Assembly: GCF_009617595.1 (NCBI RefSeq)
Contig: NZ_WIXK01000005.1
Location: 186,001-250,000, forward strand
Direction of reading: 5' to 3'
From: Tritonibacter aquimaris
GTDB taxonomy: Bacteria > Pseudomonadota > Alphaproteobacteria > Rhodobacterales > Rhodobacteraceae
Length of the DNA stretch: 64,000 nt
Below, one piece after another: positions 41,883 through 51,839 of the stretch; position 1 is the first letter of the stretch; every line of letters starts with the position of its first letter. A program made the position numbers and the translations under genes. Under the pieces are notes generated by a model that saw only the letters and a program-made list of their open reading frames with translations, made no database searches and was not told where the DNA came from.

Positions 41883-42656
41883 ATGTTGCGTTCTGCTTTT
41901 CTGGCACTTTCCCTGATGCCTGCGCTGGCCTGCGCCGAGCCGCTGTTTCCCAATTCGGTGGTGTCCAACGATATCGATTTTATCAAAACCTCTGACCCCA
42001 GCCTGTTTCACTGCATGCGCTATGTCGGGAAAGAGCGCAAAGAGATGCCGGACAAACGCGGTGGTGCGCTGTTTGCGGATGGGGTCCATGTGTTTGAAAC
42101 CCGGTTTCAGGATGGGGCGCAGATTGGCGTCTGGGTGCATCCCGACATTGGCGATCGCACTGCGGCCAAGCGGGTGGTTGAACAGCTTGTCGGGCCGCTT
42201 GGACGTCTGCCCAGCCTGATGCGGGTGAACCTGGATCATGTTGTGATCCACAAAGGCGATGAAACCGCATTTGCCGAAGATCTGGGCCGGTTCTTTGTTC
42301 TGTATGATCAGAACATGGCCAAACGCATACGTACCCATGATCTGGAAGAAACCGTGTTTCACGAAACGGTGCATGCCACGCTGGATCACGCCTTTGCATC
42401 CAATAAAGGCTGGAAAGAAGCACAGCGTCGCGATGGGGGTTTTGTCACCACCTATGCGGCCAATCATCCGGATGGAGAGGATCTGGCGGAAACGGCCCTG
42501 TTTGCCATGACCTATTTCCACCACCCCGAACGGCTGCCTGCCTCGGTGCGCACAAAGCTTGAACAGCAGGTGCCCAACCGGCTTGAATTTCTGTCGGGGC
42601 TTTTTGGGGCAGATAAGGTGATGCAGCTGAAACTGCGTGCGGTGCCCCCCTGCTAA
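41883..42656 (+). CDS. Exported HExxH-motif putative metallopeptidase
   Basis: A 257-residue protein with a signal peptide (hydrophobic 3-17, cleavage near A-C-A-E). The zincin motif H-E-T-V-H is at residues 160-164 and an acidic E-D-L-A-E-T segment about 40 residues on (199-204) could supply the third zinc ligand. The order resembles small gluzincin-like peptidases, but I cannot name the family. The frame is open upstream; an ATG four codons earlier is an alternative start. Just downstream and convergent are two TraB/GumN proteins, another family with suspected protease-like chemistry. Confidence 0.75.
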   Translation: MLRSAFLALSLMPALACAEPLFPNSVVSNDIDFIKTSDPSLFHCMRYVGKERKEMPDKRGGALFADGVHVFETRFQDGAQIGVWVHPDIGDRTAAKRVVEQLVGPLGRLPSLMRVNLDHVVIHKGDETAFAEDLGRFFVLYDQNMAKRIRTHDLEETVFHETVHATLDHAFASNKGWKEAQRRDGGFVTTYAANHPDGEDLAETALFAMTYFHHPERLPASVRTKLEQQVPNRLEFLSGLFGADKVMQLKLRAVPPC

Positions 42657-42678
42657 GGGGGGGCAGGATCTGTACGGT

Positions 42679-43692
42679 TTAGTGGATGTCCGGGTAGTGC
42701 ATCCGCTCAATTGTATAGCCGCTATTTTGCAACAGCTTAAGCAAGCCATGTTCACCTGACAGGTGCAGCGCACCAACGGCAATCACGATATTGTTGCCCT
42801 CTTGGGCTTCAATCACCGGCATCCAGGCTTCGTTGCGCTGGCGCAGCAGCCGGTCCATGAACCCATCCCAGATCTTTTCGGCGTCCTCTTTGGGCAGGGT
42901 GCCACTGGTGAGAAACTCCGCATGGGTCAGGGCCAGAAATTCGGCCACGCGTTCATCGAAATAGGCGGCAAGCATGGTGGTGATATTGTCCGCACCTTCG
43001 CCGCCGCCACCAATGAGCGCAATCTGCGGCCGCATCTGGCGCAGTTGCACATCCAGCGGATCTTCGTTCATCATGCGGATCACTTCCAGCGCGTCCTCAA
43101 GCGAGGCGAGCGGCACATTGGCCTGTTGGGCAACCCGTGCGATGCGTTTGTCGAGGCCAAGCTCAACATTTGTGCCGTCGCGCAGGCATGGGGGCAACGA
43201 CAGCGCAGTCGCCAGAAACCAGGGCCGCATCTTGGCCGCCATCCACGGTGGAATGCCCGCAGCCTCGGCCTTATGGGCAAGCACGGCCCAGTCATCGGCT
43301 GGCAGGCGATCAATCAGGGTTGGCCCTTCGGTGATGAAAGTCAGTTCCGGCAGTTTCAGCAGATCCAGCTGCATCTGCTGGATGTCATCCGGGGTGCTTT
43401 CGAGAAACACAACATCCGCATCCTGCGTCATCGGAGCCAGCACGCCCATCAACGGATCAAGACGCGCATCATTGATATGGACGGTGCCAATCAGATTGAG
43501 GATGCGTTCGCCCCGTTGGGCGCGGTAAAAATTGCCTTCGGCAAAGGGAATGGCCGCCACTTCCGAGGTAACCGACTGGCGCAGCTCTGCGGCCATGCTC
43601 TGGCGCAGATCCTGACCATTGCAGGCGGCATAGCCCAGGCTTGGTGCCAGCAGCAGTGGCAGAAGAAATTTTGTAATCGTGTTCTTTAGCAT
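42679..43692 (-). CDS. TraB/GumN family exported protein, copy 1
   Basis: A 337-residue protein with a signal peptide (cleavage near G-Y-A-A-C). It carries the TIKI/TraB/GumN core: G-T-V-H-I near residue 70, an acidic F-L-E-S-T-P near 96, and V-A-V-G-A-L-H-L-S-G-E-H-G-L near 310. The paired GxxH motifs and conserved Glu are the proposed metal site of this superfamily, whose animal members (TIKI) are metalloproteases. The bacterial role is unknown. It is the second of two tandem paralogues with a 92-base gap. Confidence 0.88.
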   Translation of the reverse strand: MLKNTITKFLLPLLLAPSLGYAACNGQDLRQSMAAELRQSVTSEVAAIPFAEGNFYRAQRGERILNLIGTVHINDARLDPLMGVLAPMTQDADVVFLESTPDDIQQMQLDLLKLPELTFITEGPTLIDRLPADDWAVLAHKAEAAGIPPWMAAKMRPWFLATALSLPPCLRDGTNVELGLDKRIARVAQQANVPLASLEDALEVIRMMNEDPLDVQLRQMRPQIALIGGGGEGADNITTMLAAYFDERVAEFLALTHAEFLTSGTLPKEDAEKIWDGFMDRLLRQRNEAWMPVIEAQEGNNIVIAVGALHLSGEHGLLKLLQNSGYTIERMHYPDIH

Positions 43693-43784
43693 TGTGATCT
43701 TAGTCCCATGGGGTCCGTGGGGTTGTGCGGCGATGATTTGGGCTGAGTGTTAGCACAGGCTTTGCCATCGCCCAAACGCCGTGA

Positions 43785-44828
43785 TCAGAACGCGGCACGC
43801 GACAGGGTATAGCCTTGCTGTTTTAACAAGTTCAAAATGCCGTTCTCACCCGGCAGATGGGCGCTGCCCACCGCAACCACCACCCGCTCGCCGGGGAGGT
43901 TGGTCAGGCTGGTGATCCATTCCCGGTTGCGCCGGGTCAGCAGTGCGGAATTGAACAGCTTGTCCAGCCGCACCAATTCATTGGGTGGGGTGTCCACATA
44001 ATGCTGCACAATCCACGGCTGCAGCAAAAACGCCTGCCAGACGGATTGGTCAAAATAAGCCTCGATCGGGGTGGCATCTTCTGGGCGGTTTGAGAGCAGC
44101 AGCGCAATATCGGTTTCCAGTATCCGCGCCTGATCGCGCACAGGGATACGGGCCATAACGGTAACGCTGTCGCCCACATTTTCGAGCGCGCCAATGGGGA
44201 TGCCCTTGCGAATGGCAAAGCGTTCAATGCGATCATCCAGCCCGCGGTTCACCCCAAAGCCCAGCCTGCGGCAGTTGCTTTGTACCAGAAACGTGCTGAT
44301 GGCCCAGGGTTGCAGCCGCTCCACCGCGCGGATGTCAAAGCCTGCGTTTTGCGCATAGGCCTGAAACTGGGCCCAGCCTTTGGCGGATAAGACATCTGCC
44401 AGGGTGCGCTCATTGGGCAAGAGGAACGCATTGCGGTTCTTGATGAAATCCTGCTGGAAATCGCTGACGGCGCTGGCGGTGACTTCAAAAAAGACCGCAT
44501 CGGCCTTGGCAATCACCGGGCGCAGTTTGCGCATGATGCGGGCCATGCGGGGATCGCCGCTGTGCATGGTGCCAATGATATTGAGGGTCTGGCCGTCTTT
44601 TTGCGCCACCCAGTGATTGCCACGGGCAAAGGGGGTGCGCTCCATATCTTTGGCGAGCTTTTCAGCCACAGCCGTGGGCAGGTGGTTGCGGTAGTCAATG
44701 CCGGTGCAATTGGCCAGTGCAACACTGGCCTGAAGCGCCAGCCCCAGCCCCAGGCCCAGTCTTACGCCAGACGTTAGCCCCAAGCCACGCGGCAGGTGTT
44801 TTGTTACGGCCCGCAACAGCTGTTTCAT
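43785..44828 (-). CDS. TraB/GumN family exported protein, copy 2
   Basis: A 347-residue paralogue of the following gene, with a long basic and hydrophobic N-terminus (export segment to about residue 40, V-A-L-A-N-C). The family motifs are conserved: I-G-T-M-H near residue 85, F-F-E-V near 113 and V-A-V-G-S-A-H-L-P-G-E-N-G near 318. GGATC upstream and the position of the signal segment favour the ATG at 44828 over one seven codons earlier. Two copies side by side suggest duplication and divergence. Confidence 0.87.
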   Translation of the reverse strand: MKQLLRAVTKHLPRGLGLTSGVRLGLGLGLALQASVALANCTGIDYRNHLPTAVAEKLAKDMERTPFARGNHWVAQKDGQTLNIIGTMHSGDPRMARIMRKLRPVIAKADAVFFEVTASAVSDFQQDFIKNRNAFLLPNERTLADVLSAKGWAQFQAYAQNAGFDIRAVERLQPWAISTFLVQSNCRRLGFGVNRGLDDRIERFAIRKGIPIGALENVGDSVTVMARIPVRDQARILETDIALLLSNRPEDATPIEAYFDQSVWQAFLLQPWIVQHYVDTPPNELVRLDKLFNSALLTRRNREWITSLTNLPGERVVVAVGSAHLPGENGILNLLKQQGYTLSRAAF

Positions 44829-44942
44829 CGTTGATCCTAATGTCTGCATGTGTCGTTGAGCTAACGATCAAAATCCCACCTTGGCAAGAGGGGTGGGGGC
44901 GATTGCTTGTCACTTATTGCTGAACCTGCCAATCATCGTGCC

Positions 44943-45620
44943 ATGAAACGCGAAGATGAACTATATGCCCCGATCAAAGCGCTGCTGGAACGGCAGGGCT
45001 ATGAGGTGAAGGGCGAGGTGGGGGCCGCCGATGTGGTGGCGCGCCGCGCCGATGAACCCCCGGTGGTGGTGGAGCTGAAGCTCAGGTTTTCGCTGTCTTT
45101 GTTTCATCAGGCGATTGCCCGGCTGGCGGTGACGGATCTGGTTTATATTGCGGTGCCGCGCCCCAGCGGGCAGCAGGCACGGCGGCAATTGCGCGACAAT
45201 CTTGCGATGTGTCGTCGGCTGGGGCTGGGGCTGATCACCGTGCGGGGTGATGGGCGGGCTGAGGTGCAATGTGATCCGGGGCCTTATGCGCCGCGCAAAT
45301 CCAAGGTGAAACAGGCGCGACTTTTGCGTGAATTTGACCGGCTGCGCGGTGATCCCAACCAAGGCGGAGCCACCCGGCACGGCATTGTCACCGCCTATCG
45401 TCAGGACGCGCTGGCCTGTGCCACCTATCTGGCCGAACATGGCGCCAGCAAAGGTGCCGCGGTTGCCAAAGGGGTGGCCGTGCCCAAGGCGACGCAGATC
45501 ATGGCCAAAAACCACTATGGCTGGTTTGAACGGGTTCAGACCGGGATCTACCAGCTGAGCCCGGCAGGGATGCAGGGGCTGAAAGACTGGGCCTATAGCG
45601 GTGAAGAACCCGCGGGTTGA
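44943..45620 (+). CDS. DUF2161 protein (putative PD-(D/E)XK phosphodiesterase)
   Basis: A 225-residue DUF2161 protein. The N-terminal half has a PD-(D/E)XK-like core: E-V-G-A-A-D-V-V near residue 25-32 followed by V-V-V-E-L-K-L near 42-48, giving the D ... ExK active-site pattern. The C-terminal half (about 145-215) looks like a winged-helix/DNA-binding segment ending in W-F-E-R-V-Q-T-G-I-Y-Q-L. It may be a nuclease acting on DNA in repair or modification, but no partner gene supports a specific role. I start at M-K-R-E-D-E. Confidence 0.85.
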   Translation: MKREDELYAPIKALLERQGYEVKGEVGAADVVARRADEPPVVVELKLRFSLSLFHQAIARLAVTDLVYIAVPRPSGQQARRQLRDNLAMCRRLGLGLITVRGDGRAEVQCDPGPYAPRKSKVKQARLLREFDRLRGDPNQGGATRHGIVTAYRQDALACATYLAEHGASKGAAVAKGVAVPKATQIMAKNHYGWFERVQTGIYQLSPAGMQGLKDWAYSGEEPAG

Positions 45621-45695
45621 GTGCCGAACGCTGCGAAAGCTTGCGCAGGGGCCTTTTGTATAAAGGTTGCCCGTGTTGGGTTTCTTTCAAAAAAT

Positions 45696-45719
45696 AAAGG
45701 GAGGCCAGAGCCTCCCTTT
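45696..45719. terminator. Terminator between DUF2161 and the VPLPA-CTERM gene
   Basis: AAAGGGAGGC pairs with GCCTCCCTTT around a four-base loop in the gap between two convergent genes; it can serve both. Confidence 0.85.
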
Positions 45720-45792
45720 GATTTGTGAAATGTATTTTTGAAAAGGTCTTGCTGAAAAAGGGGTATTGGAGACCTTGGTGAATTTACTTTTT

Positions 45793-46362
45793 TTAAATTC
45801 GTGTGGCCTTTTTGCGGCGGCGCAGAGCGCCAAGGCCAAAAAGCCCACCGATGAGCAGCGCAGCCGAAGCAGGCAGCGGCACAGGCGCGATGCTATTGTC
45901 GACACCTGCATCATATGTGATCGAGCCCGACAGGTGGCGCACGGCGCCGTTCCAGTCTACTAAGGGGCTGAAATCAAACAGGATGTTCAGTTCGCCATCA
46001 GAGACCAGATTGGCAAAGACGCTTTGATCAATGGTGGCGGATCCGGTGTGCAGCTCGGTTTGCTGGGTGGCGCGGTCGCGATAGAAATCAAAGGCATCGT
46101 TGCGAGGGTTGTTGTCAAACACCCGGCCCAGCGAGAAACCGTCAATGGATACATCGACATATTCGCCAAACCAGTTCAGATCGCCGCGCACCGAGAACGT
46201 GAAGGTTGCATTACCGATGACAGTTGGCAGAGCCAGAAGATTGTTGAACTCAATATTCGGGCCAGCACCGTCTTGGGCGGTGGGACCAAATGCAATGGTG
46301 GCTGCCTGAGCACCTGCAGCGGATGCAAGACAGAGAGCAGCGGCTAGAATGTGGTGTTTCAT
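45793..46362 (-). CDS. VPLPA-CTERM sorting-domain exported protein
   Basis: A 189-residue protein with a signal peptide (A-G-A-Q-A-A cleavage) and, at the C-terminus, the exosortase-type tripartite tag: V-P-L-P-A, a hydrophobic helix and R-R-R-K-K. The middle is a beta-rich secreted domain with no named family. Proteins with this tag are processed by an exosortase and are usually part of the extracellular matrix; no exosortase gene is in the window. GAGGAA six bases before the ATG at 46362 sets the start. Confidence 0.87.
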   Translation of the reverse strand: MKHHILAAALCLASAAGAQAATIAFGPTAQDGAGPNIEFNNLLALPTVIGNATFTFSVRGDLNWFGEYVDVSIDGFSLGRVFDNNPRNDAFDFYRDRATQQTELHTGSATIDQSVFANLVSDGELNILFDFSPLVDWNGAVRHLSGSITYDAGVDNSIAPVPLPASAALLIGGLFGLGALRRRKKATRI

Positions 46363-46843
46363 CACCATTTCCTCATAATTGATATTTCGGATGCTCGGTG
46401 TATCTCAAAGTATTTTTAATTTTTCATACCCAAACAATCCGCTAAATTTGAAACATTGAATATTGGCGCTAGGGTATTGTTTCGACTTTTTCTGCGGCGG
46501 CACGAAGGGCGCATACTGTTGCCACAATGGCGGCACATTTCGCGGCTGGATCTGGATGTCATTGGCGGGGAGAACAGATCTTTGGTTGTGAAATCCATTC
46601 GATTCGGGGCGCAAAAAATGTGATTTGGCCCGTGCTGCCATCAATTTGGCCCGTGCTGTCACCAATAAGGTGACTACTTAGAACCCGGCGCAGTATCCGA
46701 TGCGGTTGCCAGCGCAGTAGGCGTTTTGCACCAAATTCGCGCCTTGCGGACAATGGTATGGTTTCCAGCAGGCAGTAATGCGCCGTGATACGCCCTGTTG
46801 CGCAGGCTTTCTAAAGAGCGAGAGATTTTCTCAAATGACCCCG
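46363..46843. other. Intergenic region upstream of groES
   Basis: About 480 bases without a credible gene between the divergent VPLPA-CTERM gene and the groES promoter. It includes AT-rich sequence on the left, two tandem 21-base repeats at 46623-46664 and scattered GC-rich stretches. Short frames here have no ribosome site. Confidence 0.5.
46623..46664 (+). repeat. Two tandem 21-base repeats
   Basis: Two adjacent 21-base units (46623-46643 and 46644-46664), each starting ATTTGGCCCGTGCTG, differ at two positions. They lie about 220 bases upstream of the groES promoter. They could be a regulator-binding array or a slippage product. Confidence 0.85.
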
Positions 46844-46872
46844 TTGACAGGACCCAATCCCAGACATAGCTT
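46844..46872 (+). promoter_or_regulatory. Vegetative-type promoter of groESL
   Basis: TTGACA, a 17-base spacer and TAGCTT, placing the transcription start next to the CIRCE palindrome that begins at 46881. Confidence 0.7.
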
Positions 46873-46880
46873 CCTTGCCG

Positions 46881-46907
46881 TTAGCACTCAGTCGATGTGA
46901 GTGATAA
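46881..46907 (+). promoter_or_regulatory. CIRCE operator (HrcA-binding) of groESL
   Basis: TTAGCACTC, nine bases, GAGTGATAA. The consensus CIRCE is TTAGCACTC-N9-GAGTGCTAA, so only one base of the right arm differs. It lies at the expected transcription start, where HrcA would block transcription until heat stress. Confidence 0.93.
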
Positions 46908-46985
46908 TGATCCGGATCCGCTGCTTCCAAGAAGGGCGGGGCGGGTGTTTAGAGAAACAAACTTTGAGCTTAAGGAGCTGCAAAG

Positions 46986-47273
46986 ATGGCATTGAAACCG
47001 CTTCATGACCGCGTGCTGGTGCGTCGCACCGAAAGCGAAGAAAAAACCGCAGGCGGCCTGATCATTCCCGACAGTGCAAAAGAAAAGCCTTCTGAAGGCG
47101 AAGTCGTCGCAACCGGCGAAGGCGCACGCAAGGACAGCGGTGAGCTGATCGCAATGGCTGTTAAAGCTGGCGACAAGATCCTGTTCGGCAAATGGTCCGG
47201 CACCGAGGTCACCGTCGACGGCGAAGAGCTGCTGATGATGAAAGAAAGCGACATCATGGGCATCATCGAGTAA
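46986..47273 (+). CDS. groES: Co-chaperonin GroES
   Basis: A 95-residue Hsp10, the lid of the GroEL folding chamber. It begins [12 protein letters not shown] and contains the mobile-loop segment (T-A-G-G-L-I-I-P) that binds GroEL. AAGGAG lies seven bases before the start. It is followed 63 bases later by groEL in the standard operon. Codon use here is more restricted than in neighbouring genes, as expected for very high expression. Confidence 0.98.
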   Translation: MALKPLHDRVLVRRTESEEKTAGGLIIPDSAKEKPSEGEVVATGEGARKDSGELIAMAVKAGDKILFGKWSGTEVTVDGEELLMMKESDIMGIIE

Positions 47274-47312
47274 GCCCTCGCGCTTCTCTGATCCCTATTT
47301 CGCATATTCTAA

Positions 47313-48977
<1,665 letters not shown>

Positions 48978-49016
48978 GACGAATTTCCACCGGAAATTCT
49001 GTCTACACTGCAGTGC

Positions 49017-49040
49017 AAAGGCTCCCCCTGGGGAGCCTTT
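49017..49040 (+). terminator. Terminator of groESL
   Basis: AAAGGCTCCCC pairs with GGGGAGCCTTT around a two-base loop, 40 bases after the groEL stop. A smaller hairpin (GAATTTCC/GGAAATTC, 48981-48999) precedes it. Confidence 0.88.
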
Positions 49041-49129
49041 GTCACATCTGTAGCCGGGAATTGGCTGCAAAGGAGGGCTCACCAGATTGGTGGGCCCTTT
49101 TTTGTGGCGGCGGTGGTGGCATTGCGGTT

Positions 49130-49175
49130 GATTAATTAGGTCAACTGTCCCAGATTGATTAGGTCAAATGACCTA
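49130..49175 (+). promoter_or_regulatory. Operator region of the Old Yellow Enzyme gene
   Basis: Two direct repeats, GATTrATTAGGTCAA, start at 49130 and 49153 (23 bases apart). The second is completed to a perfect palindrome, TAGGTCA-AA-TGACCTA (49160-49175), ending 17 bases before the start codon. The position suits a repressor of the TetR, MarR or HxlR type; no regulator gene is adjacent. Confidence 0.65.
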
Positions 49176-49192
49176 GAATCACGGAAGCTATT

Positions 49193-50308
49193 ATGGATCA
49201 TATTTTTTCTCCGCTTGCATTGGGATCGCATACCTTGGCCAACCGGCTGGTGATGGCACCGCTGTCGCGCAGCCGCGCCACGCCGGAAGGGGTGCCAAGC
49301 CCGATGATGGTGCGCCACTATGGCGATCGGGCCACCGCGGGGCTGATCATTTCGGAATCGGCACCCATCTCACAGCAGGGGGTGGGCTATCCCAACACGC
49401 CCGGACTGTTTACTGACGCCCAGACCGCAGGTTGGTTGCGGGTGTTGAATGCGGTGCATTCTGCCGGGGGGCATATGTTTGCACAGCTGCAGCATTGTGG
49501 CCGTATTTCACACCCTTCGCATCAAGAAGGTGGCATATTGCCGGTCTCGGCCTCGGCGGTGAAACCCGAAGGAGTTGCAGTGACGGCGCAGGGCTATCTG
49601 CCGTTTGAAACCCCGCGCCCGCTGGAGATGGGGGAAATGGCGGATGTGGTGGCGCAGTACCATCAGGCGGCGCTGAAGGCCAAAGCAGCAGGGTTTGATG
49701 GTGTGGAGGTACATGGCGCCAATGGCTATCTGATTGATCAGTTCCTGCGCGATGGCACCAACCAGCGCCAAGATGGTTATGGCGGCACGATTGAGAACCG
49801 GCTGCGTCTGCTGCAAGAGGTTCTGGATGCGGTGACGCAGGTCTATCCGGCCGATCGGGTGGGGCTGAAACTGTCACCGGAAAACAGCTTCAACGATATG
49901 TCAGATTCAGACCCACAGGTGCATTTTGAAACCATCGTGACGGCGATTGCGGATCGGGGTCTGGCCTATCTTCATGTGACCGAGGCAAGCATGAATGTGT
50001 TTGGCCACATCAAAGATGCCCCCAAGAGTGTGGATTACGTCAAGCTGCGCCGCCTGTTTCCCGGGCGCTATATCGCCAACAATGGCTACACTCAGGCGCG
50101 GGCAGAGGCCGCGATCCGCGCGGGCCATGCGGATATGGTCGCCTTTGGCGAGGCGTTTCTGGCCAATCCTGATCTGGTGCACCGTTTCCGCGCGGGGCTC
50201 ACGCTCAATACGGTTGATCGCACCACGTTCTATCAGGGTGGTGAGATGGGCTATAATGACTACCCCTTTGCCACGGCGGCGACTGCCGGGCTGGAGGCAG
50301 CTATCTAA
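49193..50308 (+). CDS. Old Yellow Enzyme-type NADH:flavin oxidoreductase (alkene reductase)
   Basis: A 371-residue FMN enzyme of the OYE/NemA family, matching the usual length. Visible family features are the FMN-binding start (L-A-N-R-L-V-M-A-P-L), the central H-G-A-N-G-Y-L-I-D-Q-F-L segment near residue 174 that holds the substrate-binding His/Asn pair, and the C-terminal G-R-Y-I-A-N-N-G-Y phosphate site near residue 290. It reduces activated alkenes, maleimides or nitro compounds with NAD(P)H. A palindromic operator lies just upstream, suggesting induction by electrophiles. Confidence 0.93.
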   Translation: MDHIFSPLALGSHTLANRLVMAPLSRSRATPEGVPSPMMVRHYGDRATAGLIISESAPISQQGVGYPNTPGLFTDAQTAGWLRVLNAVHSAGGHMFAQLQHCGRISHPSHQEGGILPVSASAVKPEGVAVTAQGYLPFETPRPLEMGEMADVVAQYHQAALKAKAAGFDGVEVHGANGYLIDQFLRDGTNQRQDGYGGTIENRLRLLQEVLDAVTQVYPADRVGLKLSPENSFNDMSDSDPQVHFETIVTAIADRGLAYLHVTEASMNVFGHIKDAPKSVDYVKLRRLFPGRYIANNGYTQARAEAAIRAGHADMVAFGEAFLANPDLVHRFRAGLTLNTVDRTTFYQGGEMGYNDYPFATAATAGLEAAI

Positions 50309-50749
50309 CAGCAAGAACTGCCCGAAACGGTGAGAAAGAGAGGCCGAGCTATGCTGAGGATCCGGCAGTCTAACTGTCGAAAATCTTATCTGGCTCGGCC
50401 TCGGTATTTACGGATTTAAGGCGATCGAGGGCGTTCATCTGACCTGTTTTCTGGCGCAATTGGGCTGGTGTGAAGGGGGGATTTGGGTGCCCGAATGATT
50501 CGAATTTAAAGTGTTATTTTGATCTTTGCCGCTGCGGGGAAAGTGGCAAAGGGGCGTTTTTCGCCCAGCCCGGTTGATGCCATCCGGCTTTTTCGGGCCA
50601 ATGTTGCGGTCAATCTCAAGCGGGCCTTTGCCATTGTTTCTCTCCTGAAAACATTAATTTTTTATGTTGAAATGTTGTTTTTGACGTCTAGGCTGATCTG
50701 CACGTTTAATGAGTAACCCATCCGATCCATCCATTTTTGGGGGAAAGAA
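50309..50749. other. Intergenic region, no confident gene
   Basis: 441 bases between the OYE gene and the VPLPA-CTERM gene. Two stretches read protein-like on the minus strand: about 38 codons starting at 50634, and a further ~47 codons (to about 50379) in another frame, separated by stops. Neither has a ribosome site and I recognise neither, so at most they are decayed coding sequence. The right end carries the promoter of the next gene. Confidence 0.45.
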
Positions 50750-51379
50750 ATGAAGTTTAAGAGTGTTTTCTGTGCGGCGCTTGCAGCTGTGACTTTGACT
50801 GGTGCGGCCTCTGCTGCGACCTACAGCGCGAATAACCTGGGGCTGATCGCGGACAACTCAACCCGCACCCATCTGTTTGATGTGACCGAGACTGGGCCGA
50901 TTTCGAATGTTGAAATTCAGGTGGATTTTTCGACATGTGGCGGCAGCTACAGCTCTGCGACTGGCCCCTGCACCAGCGTGGGATTTCCGTTCAACAATGA
51001 GCTGAGCCTGACCCTGACCAGCGCAGCCGGGACAGCGATTGATCTGGTGACAACGGGAACCTACTCGGGCTCCGCGTTTGGTGCGTTTTCTGTGCTGTTT
51101 TCTGACACAGCCGCCAGCACCGTGAGCGGAACCCCAACCAGCGGCACGTTCCGCCCGATTGATACGCTTGCGGATCTGATTGGCGAAAATGCATTTGGTC
51201 AGTGGAGCCTGTCGATCAGCGATACGTTTATATTTGACCCCAAACGCCTTGATGGGTTCTCGCTGAGACTGACCTCCGGGGATGGCTCGATTGCGCCAGT
51301 GCCATTGCCTGCGGCATTGCCGCTGATGCTTGTGGGGCTTGGTGGGTTGGCCGCACTGCGGCGCCGTCGTCGCGGCTGA
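50750..51379 (+). CDS. VPLPA-CTERM exported protein with P-domain-like fold
   Basis: A 209-residue exported protein: signal peptide (A-A-S-A-A-T cleavage), a beta-sandwich domain of about 150 residues and the exosortase tag at the end (V-P-L-P-A, hydrophobic helix, R-R-R-R-R). The central part reads like a proprotein-convertase P-domain: I-S-N-V-E-I-Q-V near residue 52, F-R-P-I-D-T-L, G-Q-W-S-L-S-I-S-D near 151 and L-D-G-F-S-L-R-L near 168. P-domains normally sit beside a subtilase; here the domain is alone. GGGGGAAAG precedes the ATG. Confidence 0.85.
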   Translation: MKFKSVFCAALAAVTLTGAASAATYSANNLGLIADNSTRTHLFDVTETGPISNVEIQVDFSTCGGSYSSATGPCTSVGFPFNNELSLTLTSAAGTAIDLVTTGTYSGSAFGAFSVLFSDTAASTVSGTPTSGTFRPIDTLADLIGENAFGQWSLSISDTFIFDPKRLDGFSLRLTSGDGSIAPVPLPAALPLMLVGLGGLAALRRRRRG

Positions 51380-51404
51380 TTTCGCAAAACCTAGCAGAGA
51401 TCTG

Positions 51405-51429
51405 AGGCCACCCCGATGGGTGGCCTTTT
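51405..51429 (+). terminator. Terminator after the P-domain VPLPA-CTERM gene
   Basis: AGGCCACCC pairs with GGGTGGCCT around CGAT and is followed by TTT, 25 bases after the stop. Confidence 0.88.
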
Positions 51430-51487
51430 GTGTGGGTGTTTCTTCTGCGTGCTTGCCTTTTGTGGCGGGCTCGGAAATAGCTGTGAT

Positions 51488-51787
51488 ATGTCACGCAAAG
51501 ATCCCAGACGTCGGATGATGGTGCCAATGAGTGCGCAGGAACGCGTCGCCCTGAGGGCGCTGGCGCGCCGTGGGCTGGGGGATGCGCTGCGTCGGGTGGT
51601 TGTACAGGAGCTGTTGCTGGGGCTTAGGCCGCAGCCACTGACCACAGCACAGACTGCGCTGCCGCTACAATTGCCGCGCAAGACCCAGCAACAGCTGGCG
51701 GATCTTGCCGATCTTCATGGTGTTTCCACCGCCGAAATCGCCCGTCAGGCATTGGCGCAGCACCTGCGACGCCAGGGGGGGTTTTAA
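51488..51787 (+). CDS. Small protein, possibly two tandem ribbon-helix-helix units
   Basis: A 99-residue basic protein of unknown identity. Its C-terminal half has the ribbon-helix-helix pattern: a short strand (L-P-L-Q-L-P), helix 1, the turn G-V-S-T and helix 2 ending in R-Q-A-L-A-Q-H-L. The N-terminal half follows a similar plan more loosely (M-V-P-M-S then two helices around a G-L-G-D turn). If right, it is a single-chain RHH dimer that binds DNA. There is no strong ribosome site, and a terminator lies just upstream, so this is a moderate gene call. Confidence 0.55.
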   Translation: MSRKDPRRRMMVPMSAQERVALRALARRGLGDALRRVVVQELLLGLRPQPLTTAQTALPLQLPRKTQQQLADLADLHGVSTAEIARQALAQHLRRQGGF

Positions 51788-51839
51788 GCGGCAGATCACA
51801 GTTGCGCGAGCATCTTAAAATCGCCTGAATTCGCCTTCA

